Source: Alphaproteobacteria bacterium (GTDB taxonomy: Bacteria > Pseudomonadota > Alphaproteobacteria > Rhodobacterales > Rhodobacteraceae). From it: a stretch of 6,360 nt of DNA. Below, one piece after another: positions 1 to 5,413 of the stretch. Made by a program: the position numbers and the translations under genes. The notes under the pieces are model-generated. The model was not told the origin of the DNA. It ran no database searches and worked only from the letters and a program-made list of their open reading frames with translations. The stretch's first letter is position 1. Each line of letters begins with the position of its first letter. Where the stretch lies: the NCBI GenBank assembly GCA_024279075.1, contig JAJRRX010000474.1, positions 1-6,360 on the forward strand, read 5' to 3'.

Positions 1-45
1 ACAATTGCAAATGACAATCGTGCTCCAGTGGCTCTCGCAGCGTAA
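1..45 (+). CDS. Possible 3' end of an upstream gene (partial)
   Basis: Frame 1 is open from the left edge and reads TIANDNRAPVALAA before a TAA at 43-45. The composition is plausible for a real C-terminus, and the next gene lies on the same strand. Only 14 codons are visible, so the family cannot be identified and chance openness cannot be excluded. Weak call. Confidence 0.35.
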   Translation, partial: TIANDNRAPVALAA

Positions 46-71
46 GCTGTGCGAAATACTGAAACCTAACT

Positions 72-93
72 CCATGCTATTAGCGTAGTATGG
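72..93 (+). repeat. Inverted repeat, hairpin-forming, in the leader
   Basis: CCATGCTA (72-79) pairs with TAGTATGG (86-93) as an 8-bp stem with one G-T wobble and a 6-nt loop. It lies between the possible end of the upstream gene and the exported-protein gene. No T-run follows it, so it is not a standard intrinsic terminator. It could be a leader hairpin, a protein-binding dyad, or chance. Confidence 0.35.
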
Positions 94-147
94 CGGGGCT
101 CGGAGGTGCCTGGCAACAGAAACCTCCACTTTAACAAGGACCATATT

Positions 148-729
148 TTGCTTAAAACCCTGCTTTTCCTGCTTTTTATCGCCCCCGCGGCCCTCGCGCA
201 AGAGGTTGACCTGCGCACATTGCCTGCAGATTACAGCTTTGTTTCGGTGGAAAATGATGCGCTGGTCAAGGTGCGTTATATCCGCCCCGATGGCGACGAA
301 TTCATCTTTGAAATGGTGATCGAGTATTTTGACGAACCCAGCAAAACCGCGATTACGCGGGTCAATCGCAGCAGCCAAACCACCTTTTGGTCCATGGGGG
401 CCGAGGTCTCGACCTATTCTCCGCATGATTGTGCGCCCTCATTTGGCACCTGCTTTTATAGCTTTCCCGAAAACGGTGAAACCGTAAAAGTCAAAACCGT
501 GACACGGGTAATCGGGGATGTGCATATAAAAGACGAATATTCATGGGGTGGCGAAGAATGGCTATTCTGGAACCGTGATTGCACGATCTATGATGAATAC
601 GGCTTTTGGGTGGACTATGTGCGCACCTTCTGGACAGGCGAAACAGAAAGCGGCTATCGCCAGCAAGACGCCCCCAACAGGGTAGACGAGCTCTGGCGCA
701 TGTGTGACCCCGCCGCCGCCGTTTCCTGA
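148..729 (+). CDS. Small exported protein of unknown function
   Basis: I do not recognise the family. I chose the TTG at 148 because AAGGA at 136-140 sits 7 nt upstream and translation then opens directly with a compact signal peptide (about residues 1-17, MLKTLLFLLFIAPAALA, cleaved before QEV). An in-frame GTG at 106 would add 14 polar residues; its only purine-rich sequence touches the start codon, so it is less likely. The protein is 193 residues from TTG. The mature part has no further hydrophobic segment, is rich in acidic and aromatic residues, and has four cysteines (about C95, C102, C145, C186), compatible with two disulfides in an oxidising periplasm. It should be periplasmic or secreted. 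It ends 37 nt before a tRNA gene and has no evident functional link to the transporter locus. Coding is well supported; function is unknown. Confidence 0.75.
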   Translation: MLKTLLFLLFIAPAALAQEVDLRTLPADYSFVSVENDALVKVRYIRPDGDEFIFEMVIEYFDEPSKTAITRVNRSSQTTFWSMGAEVSTYSPHDCAPSFGTCFYSFPENGETVKVKTVTRVIGDVHIKDEYSWGGEEWLFWNRDCTIYDEYGFWVDYVRTFWTGETESGYRQQDAPNRVDELWRMCDPAAAVS

Positions 730-766
730 TTGCAATCCGCGCTCTGATGCGCCAAAAAGCGGGCGT

Positions 767-843
767 GGTCCCGTGGCTCAACTGGATAGAGCAGCCCCCT
801 CCTAAGGGGCAGGTTGCAGGTTCGAATCCCGCCGGGATCACCA
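767..843 (+). tRNA. tRNA-Arg (anticodon CCT)
   Basis: A complete 77-nt cloverleaf with encoded CCA (841-843). The acceptor stem GGTCCCG/CGGGATC has 7 pairs including one G-T. The D-stem is GCTC/GAGC with the conserved GG in the loop. The anticodon stem GCCCC/GGGGC encloses loop CTCCTAA, giving anticodon CCT at 801-803, which reads AGG. The T-loop is the canonical TTCGAAT. The T-stem GCAGG (816-820)/CCCGC (828-832) has one internal A-C mismatch, 818 against 830, roughly positions 51 and 63. All other stems are intact, so the gene is probably functional despite the mismatch. Confidence 0.96.
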
Positions 844-850
844 TTTTTTT
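844..850 (+). terminator. T-run directly after the tRNA
   Basis: Seven consecutive T residues follow the encoded CCA without a gap. They could give a U-tract for termination or processing of the tRNA transcript. No dedicated stem precedes them apart from the tRNA itself, so a true intrinsic terminator is uncertain. The remaining bases to 880 separate the tRNA from the convergent operon, and I see no clear hairpin there. Confidence 0.3.
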
Positions 851-880
851 AACCCCTTATTCCTGAATGATAGAGCTGAC

Positions 881-1885
881 CTAGTTTTCGAGAAAGTTTT
901 TCTTCTTTAAGCGGTCGAGAAATACCAACAAGCCAGGCCCGAGCCGAATGGGCCGGTTGGCGTTGTTTTCTCCTAAAGCGCGCGGGCTTATGGGCGGCAG
1001 GCTTGTAAGCGCGGTCAGGGCGGGGCGCTGCGTTAAAGTGGCGAGAAAATCTATCATCACACCGCTTTCAGCTGCATGGGTGGCGGTGGTGGGAATGAGC
1101 GCCGTGCGCAGCATAACATTGGTGTAATCCTCAAACTGCACAATGCGAATGCCGGGGAACTCTTGCAGCCGCGAGGCCGCATAGCTGCCAACCACATTAT
1201 AAGCCATCGCCAACTGGCCCGAGGCCACATCGCGGATCATATCGCCCGAGCCGCCATAAAGCTGGGCGTTCAGCCGCCCCATAACCTCAGTCAAGCGCCA
1301 GTAGCTGTCTGAATTGCGGCTATCCTGCGTGGCAAAAAGATAGCCAGCACCAGAGATGCGCACATCATAAGTGCCGATGCGGGCGCTAAAAAGCGCAGGG
1401 TGGATGCGCAGCAGCGAAATCAGGTCTTCGCGGGTGTTGGGAACGGGGAGGCCACTAAACGCAGCCTCGGATACCACCAGCACCGCAGGCTCTTGCGTGA
1501 AGGCAAAAATCAGGCTTCGCCACACCGCCCATTGCGGCAAAGAACTGGTCGCGGCAGAGCTATAAGGCTGGGCAAAGCCATCATTTGCAAGCTTGGTTTG
1601 CAGATCCATCGCCGAGGAGATCGCGAGGTCAAACACCGCGCCTTCCTCGGAAATCGCCTTCATCAGCTCGGTGCTGCTGGCGCTGATATACTCAATACCT
1701 ATGCTGGGGTTTTCCTGCTGAAAAGCCAGAATGATCGGCTCGAAAACGTTGATATCAGCGGTGGAAATGATGTGCAGGGTCACTTCACCACTGGCCGTAG
1801 GGTAGCTGTGCCGCCCCTCGATTTCATATGCATGGGCATTGGGAGCCAGTGCCAGAATTATCGCGGCAATATAAGCAAAACGCAT
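881..1885 (-). CDS. Periplasmic solute-binding protein of iron-ABC type, probable sensor partner
   Basis: A 334-residue protein with a signal peptide (about residues 1-19, MRFAYIAAIILALAPNAHA) and a mature part shaped like family-1 / Fe3+-type binding proteins. It starts with a beta strand and the segment STADINVFEPIILAFQQENP (about 41-60), then SSTELMKAISEEGAVFDLAIS (about 70-90), and ends with the family-like tail RPIRLGPGLLVFLDRLKKKNF. I see no paired tyrosines of the kind used for ferric ligation (the region reads AYNVVGSYA), so iron need not be the ligand. The ATG overlaps the kinase 3' end by 28 nt and is preceded by AAGAAGGG about 8-9 nt upstream. No permease or ATPase gene is adjacent. 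As the last gene of a two-component operon it probably presents a ligand to the kinase's periplasmic domain, as proposed for PgtC. Orphan transport binding protein is the alternative. Confidence 0.85.
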   Translation of the reverse strand: MRFAYIAAIILALAPNAHAYEIEGRHSYPTASGEVTLHIISTADINVFEPIILAFQQENPSIGIEYISASSTELMKAISEEGAVFDLAISSAMDLQTKLANDGFAQPYSSAATSSLPQWAVWRSLIFAFTQEPAVLVVSEAAFSGLPVPNTREDLISLLRIHPALFSARIGTYDVRISGAGYLFATQDSRNSDSYWRLTEVMGRLNAQLYGGSGDMIRDVASGQLAMAYNVVGSYAASRLQEFPGIRIVQFEDYTNVMLRTALIPTTATHAAESGVMIDFLATLTQRPALTALTSLPPISPRALGENNANRPIRLGPGLLVFLDRLKKKNFLEN

Positions 1886-3216
1886 GCGCCAATCCCTTCT
1901 TTGTTTTCGCGGATGTCGATCTTGCCGCCATGGGCGCGGGCCACGGCTTCGGCAATGGTTAACCCAAGGCCGGAGCCGACGACATCCCCTACATTAATTC
2001 CCCGCGAGTAGCGCTTTTTCAGGCTGCTTGCATCGGCGCACCCAAAGCCGCGCCCTTGGTCTGAAAACGCAATTTCATAGGCGGTATCGCCGCCAAAACT
2101 AACGCTGATCTCGCTATCGGCGGGTGAGTATTTTATGGCGTTATCCAGAATGTTTCGCAGGGCAGATTGCAGCAGAATAGGGTCTCCTGTAAAGGGCTGG
2201 GGCGTAGTGGGCAGGTCGTGGCGAATGATGATATCCTTCAAGCCTGCCGTTGGGGTCAGGTGGCTGCACACCTCAGAGGTGAGGTCGCCAAGGTCAAGCT
2301 TATCGGTCAGCAAGTTTTCGGTGCGAAAGGCAACCATGGCGTGGTCGAGCAACTGCCCCGCCGAGCGCGAGCATTCATCCACCGCGCGGATCATGGCGCG
2401 CACGGCTTTTTTATCGTCCGGTTTTTCCAGCCGTCGCAGGGCCACTTCGGCTTGGGTGCGCACAATGGTCAGCGGCGTGCGGACACGGTGTGCGGCCTCG
2501 GCGACAAAATCTTCTGATTGCGAAAGCGAGGCCTTGAGGCGGGCCATGAAGTTGTTTAGCGCGGCCACAAGCGGCAGCATTTCGCTCGGGGTTTCGGCTT
2601 TTACAGGGCGCAAATCATGCGGGCCACGGCGCTTAACCGATTGTGCCAAGCGGTTAAGCGGGGCCAGTGCTGATTGTGCGGCCAATAGGCCAAGCGCCGT
2701 GGCAAACAGGAAAAACCCAATGCCCACAGCCGCCGCCGTGCTGGAAATGCTGGAAGAAATCGCCGCCAGCCCGAGGCGGGTTTGCGCGACAATCACCGTG
2801 GCCTCCACCGCCTGCCCGCCAGAGCTGATCACCCGGCGCACCGCCACCGCCCGCACAGGCTCGCCGCGATAGGCATAGGTGGCAAAATCCGGCTCGGGCG
2901 GGGGGAGGTCAGCGTATCCGGTCAGGGTTTCACCATCAACAATCACGCGGTAAAACACGCGGTCTTGGCTGATAGAGCCAAGCATAGAAAGCGCCGAATA
3001 AGGCAGCTCCAGCACCACGCCGCCTTGCTCGGCATAAAGCGCATCGGCGATGGAAGTGGCGGAGGCGGCGAGGATGTTATCTTGGGTATCGGTGGCCGCT
3101 TGCCCCGCCACAGCGCGCACGATCAGGTAAAACGCCAGCGAAAGAATGGCGGCGATGAGAGAGAGCTGCACGGCCAATCGGCGGCGGATGGAGCTTTGGG
3201 CAAAGGGCCGTATCAT
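1858..3216 (-). CDS. TctE-type membrane sensor histidine kinase
   Basis: A 452-residue inner-membrane kinase. TM1 is about residues 15-36 and TM2 about 158-181. The roughly 120-residue periplasmic domain between them matches the 2CSK_N layout of TctE-type kinases. A HAMP-like linker follows, then the dimerisation/phosphoacceptor H-box AAHRVRTPL (H243), the N-box RNILDNAIKYSP (N355, N359), the G1 box DQGRG (386-390) and the G2 box GSGLGL (414-419). All ATP-binding motifs are intact, so it should autophosphorylate on H243 and pass phosphate to the regulator encoded just upstream. The residue after the His is Arg rather than the Glu/Asp of most HisKA kinases or the Gln I associate with TctE. The ATG overlaps the regulator stop (ATGA, 3213-3216), indicating translational coupling. 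The locus suggests it senses a carboxylate, directly or through the downstream binding protein. Confidence 0.95.
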   Translation of the reverse strand: MIRPFAQSSIRRRLAVQLSLIAAILSLAFYLIVRAVAGQAATDTQDNILAASATSIADALYAEQGGVVLELPYSALSMLGSISQDRVFYRVIVDGETLTGYADLPPPEPDFATYAYRGEPVRAVAVRRVISSGGQAVEATVIVAQTRLGLAAISSSISSTAAAVGIGFFLFATALGLLAAQSALAPLNRLAQSVKRRGPHDLRPVKAETPSEMLPLVAALNNFMARLKASLSQSEDFVAEAAHRVRTPLTIVRTQAEVALRRLEKPDDKKAVRAMIRAVDECSRSAGQLLDHAMVAFRTENLLTDKLDLGDLTSEVCSHLTPTAGLKDIIIRHDLPTTPQPFTGDPILLQSALRNILDNAIKYSPADSEISVSFGGDTAYEIAFSDQGRGFGCADASSLKKRYSRGINVGDVVGSGLGLTIAEAVARAHGGKIDIRENKEGIGACVLLILPR

Positions 3217-3881
3217 TGCGCTTCCACCAACCGATAGCCCAGCCCGCGCACGGTTTCTATCCGCGCCGAGGCCCCCTCCAGTTTTTTACGCAAACGCCCG
3301 ATATAAACCTCGATAGCGTTTTCCGACACGTCTTCCGAGAAGGAAAACAGCCGGTCCATCAGGTGGGATTTTGAGAAAATCTGGCCGGGATTAGCAAAGA
3401 AGATTTCCAGCAACCGATGCTCACGGTTGCGCAGCACCACCTCCTGCCCATCAAAGCGCAAACTGCCCGCCAGCGAATCAAACCCGACCCCTGCGAAGGT
3501 CAGCACATTGTTCGCCGCGCCCCCTTGGCGGCGCAAAACCGCCCGGCAGCGGGCTTCCAGTTCCGAAAAATCAAAAGGTTTTGTGATGTAATCATCGGCC
3601 CCGAGGTCGAGTAGGCTCACGCGGTCTGATATCTGCGAGCGCGCGGTCAATACAATCACAGGTGTTTTATCTTTGTTGCCGCGATGCGCGATCAAAAAAT
3701 CCCGACCGTCGCCATCTGGTAACATAATATCCAGCAATATCAGGTCATAAGTTGTAACGTCAATAAAAGCCTGCGCGGTGGCAAGGTCCGCTGCGTGGTC
3801 CACCACATGGCCATCCAGTGCCAAGCGGTCTACAACCGCACGGGAGAGCTGGATATTATCTTCGACCAGAAGGAATCTCAC
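3213..3881 (-). CDS. OmpR-family response regulator (TctD-like)
   Basis: A 222-residue DNA-binding regulator. The receiver domain (about 1-115) has acidic residues E7/D8, phospho-acceptor D51 in LLDIMLPDGDG, T79 and K101 in TKPFD, so every catalytic position is present. The C-terminal winged helix (about 126-220) has the OmpR/PhoB signature, with recognition-helix region NAIEVYIGRLRKKL and the closing wing RGLGYRLV. Translation starts at a GTG (3881), supported by AAGGA 7 nt upstream. It is the first gene of the minus-strand operon, divergent from the tctCBA transporter, the arrangement in which TctD-type regulators activate their transporter genes. The direct repeats at 3905-3924 are a likely binding site. 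The exact gene name is not assigned because the ligand is unknown. Confidence 0.95.
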   Translation of the reverse strand: MRFLLVEDNIQLSRAVVDRLALDGHVVDHAADLATAQAFIDVTTYDLILLDIMLPDGDGRDFLIAHRGNKDKTPVIVLTARSQISDRVSLLDLGADDYITKPFDFSELEARCRAVLRRQGGAANNVLTFAGVGFDSLAGSLRFDGQEVVLRNREHRLLEIFFANPGQIFSKSHLMDRLFSFSEDVSENAIEVYIGRLRKKLEGASARIETVRGLGYRLVEAQ

Positions 3882-3904
3882 ACTTAAATCCTTATTTTAG
3901 CTCA

Positions 3905-3924
3905 TGACAGGTTGGTGACAGGTT
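3905..3924. promoter_or_regulatory. Direct-repeat operator candidate for the response regulator
   Basis: Two identical 9-mers, TGACAGGTT at 3905-3913 and TGACAGGTT at 3916-3924, are separated by GG, so the repeats are 11 bp apart and on the same DNA face. OmpR/PhoB-family dimers bind head-to-tail half-sites with 10-11 bp spacing. The site lies in the 123-bp region between the divergent regulator and transporter operons: 24 bp before the regulator's start codon and about 80 bp before tctC. It could serve both autoregulation and tctC activation. Binding is inferred, not shown. Confidence 0.6.
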
Positions 3925-3940
3925 AACCGCCTTAACTGCC
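3923..3940. repeat. Tandem 9-bp repeat TTAACCGCC/TTAACTGCC
   Basis: TTAACCGCC (3923-3931) is followed directly by TTAACTGCC (3932-3940), identical at 8 of 9 positions. It overlaps the end of the TGACAGGTT pair, and the junction forms the palindrome GGTTAACC (3921-3928). It may be an extra or lower-affinity regulator contact, or chance similarity. Confidence 0.35.
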
Positions 3941-4004
3941 ACCATGTGCGCGCAACGCTGCGCATGTCAATTCAGAGAATATAAAACCAATCAGGAGGAA
4001 TATT

Positions 4005-4973
4005 ATGAAAACGCGATTTTTAGCGGCCCTTACGGCGGCAGCGGTGATGAGCTTTGGCTCGGCCAGCACCGTGAGCGCGGCGGAGTGCATTGCGCCTGCC
4101 AACCCCGGCGGCGGTTGGGATTTTACCTGCCGGCAAATCGGCAAGATCATGTTTGATATTGGCGCGGTAGACCAGCCCATTCAGGTAACCAATATGGCAG
4201 GCGGCGGTGGCGGCCTTGCCTTTAGCAATGTGGTCAGCGAGCGCAACGAGGACGCCGACCTGATCGTCGCCGCCTCTTCTGCCACCACCACGCGCCTTGC
4301 GCAAAATGCCTATGCGGGCATGACGGCCGACCAAGTGCGTTTTGTCGGGGCCATCGGCATTGACCCCGGCGTGATTGTTGTGGCGGCGGATAGCCCTTTC
4401 ATGACCCTGAAAGACTTGTTGGATGCCGTTGTGGCAGACCCGACATCGGTCACCTTTGCGGGTGGCTCGGCTGTGGGTGGCTTTGACCACATGAAGCCCC
4501 TGATGCTGCTGCAACGTGCGGGCCTGACGGATATTACCACGGTCAAATATATAGGCCTAGATGGCGGCGGTGACGCGATCACCCAAACCATCGGCGGCTT
4601 CACCCAAGCGATGACGGGCGACATGTCCGAGATTGTCGGCTTTCTTGCTTCGGGTGATATCCGTGCGCTAGCCGTGTTGACCAGCGAGCGGGTGCCGGGC
4701 TTTGAGGACATTCCAACCGCCGTTGAGCAGGGCTATGACGTGGTAGCCGGTAACTGGCGTGGGCTTTACATTCCGCGTGGGGTTTCTGACGAGACCTTCC
4801 AAATGTGGGCAGGCCGCTTGCAGGCTGTTGCTGATAGCGACGAGTGGAAAGAGGCCATGACCGCCAATGGTCTTGCACCCTTCACCCTCGTTGGGGATGA
4901 CTTTCAGGGCTATATTGATAACCTGATCGTTGAAATCCGCCAGATGTCTAAAGACATCGGGGTTATTCAATAA
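4005..4973 (+). CDS. tctC: TTT-family periplasmic carboxylate-binding protein TctC
   Basis: A 322-residue extracytoplasmic receptor of the tripartite tricarboxylate transporter family. The signal peptide spans about residues 1-25, cleaved after STVSA. The mature N-terminus carries the ligand-pocket signature ECIAPANPGGGWDF (27-40), followed by NMAGGGGG (63-70), GGSAVGGFDH (153-162), the YIGLDGGGDA loop (182-191) and the C-lobe segment NWRGLYIPRGV (250-260). C28 and C42 flank the pocket motif and resemble the paired cysteines of the classical citrate-binding TctC, so they may form a disulfide. The ATG has a strong Shine-Dalgarno, AGGAGG at 3993-3998, 6 nt away, consistent with the excess of binding protein usual in these systems. 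It is the first gene of the operon, and its TAA overlaps the tctB start by 1 nt. The substrate is probably a di- or tricarboxylate; which one cannot be read from sequence. Confidence 0.95.
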   Translation: MKTRFLAALTAAAVMSFGSASTVSAAECIAPANPGGGWDFTCRQIGKIMFDIGAVDQPIQVTNMAGGGGGLAFSNVVSERNEDADLIVAASSATTTRLAQNAYAGMTADQVRFVGAIGIDPGVIVVAADSPFMTLKDLLDAVVADPTSVTFAGGSAVGGFDHMKPLMLLQRAGLTDITTVKYIGLDGGGDAITQTIGGFTQAMTGDMSEIVGFLASGDIRALAVLTSERVPGFEDIPTAVEQGYDVVAGNWRGLYIPRGVSDETFQMWAGRLQAVADSDEWKEAMTANGLAPFTLVGDDFQGYIDNLIVEIRQMSKDIGVIQ

Positions 4974-5413
4974 TGGCCTCAGACCGGATATTTGGTCTGG
5001 TCATGGCTGTGGTGGCGCTCGCATATATCGCGGGCGCCACTCAGGTTCAGACCAGTTTTTTGAGCGACCCAGTGGGGCCAAAAACCTTTCCGATCATCAT
5101 CGGCACGGTGGCCGCGCTCAGTAGCCTTTACATGGTTTTTAAGCCCGATCCAGAGCCGGATTGGCCCAAGCTGCGCACCTTTGGCGCGCTGTTTATTGCC
5201 GTGGCGGTGCTGGTGGCCTATGCGCTGGCGCTTAAACCGCTTGGATTCATCATCCCGACTGCATTGGCGGCGGGCATGTTGAGCTACCAAATTTCACCGC
5301 GCAAATTGCCAGCCGCGCTGGCGGGCATTGGCCTCTCGGTGGGGCTGTTTGTGCTGTTCAAGTTTGTGCTTGATCTTGGCCTCGTGGGCTTTCCTAAAAG
5401 CTGGATGGGATAA
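4973..5413 (+). CDS. tctB: TTT-family small membrane subunit TctB
   Basis: A 146-residue hydrophobic protein with the layout of TctB. A first membrane helix (about 8-24) is followed by the family motif DPVGPKTFP (32-40), a second helix (about 39-56), a short charged cytoplasmic loop (about 57-69, KPDPEPDWPK), and further helices at about 70-87, 90-105 and 113-136. The small subunit is required with TctA for transport, though its mechanistic role is poorly defined. The start codon overlaps the tctC stop as TAATG, and the same TAATG junction joins it to tctA, so the three genes should be translationally coupled. There is no strong Shine-Dalgarno of its own. Confidence 0.93.
   Translation: MASDRIFGLVMAVVALAYIAGATQVQTSFLSDPVGPKTFPIIIGTVAALSSLYMVFKPDPEPDWPKLRTFGALFIAVAVLVAYALALKPLGFIIPTALAAGMLSYQISPRKLPAALAGIGLSVGLFVLFKFVLDLGLVGFPKSWMG

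Noticed and set aside
491..844. 117-codon minus-strand frame beginning MVIPAGFEPATCPLGGG
   Set aside because: Its first part is the antisense translation of the tRNA, a well-known source of spurious proteins, and the rest is antisense to the exported-protein gene.
767..880. tRNA 3' end as an integration site for a mobile element
   Set aside because: tRNA genes are common attachment sites, but no integrase, mobile genes or repeated copy of the tRNA 3' end is visible in the window.
1400..2011. 203-codon plus-strand frame opposite the binding-protein and kinase genes
   Set aside because: It crosses two real genes on the other strand, with no ribosome site or domain evidence.
2135..2872. 245-codon plus-strand frame opposite the kinase
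   Set aside because: Arg/Ser/Ala-rich with no motifs and fully antisense to an intact histidine kinase.
3894..3922. TAAAAT as a -10 box for the regulator operon, with a -35 inside the direct repeats
   Set aside because: The implied transcript start would fall within or after the AAGGA ribosome site at 3889-3893, so it would not give a translatable leader.
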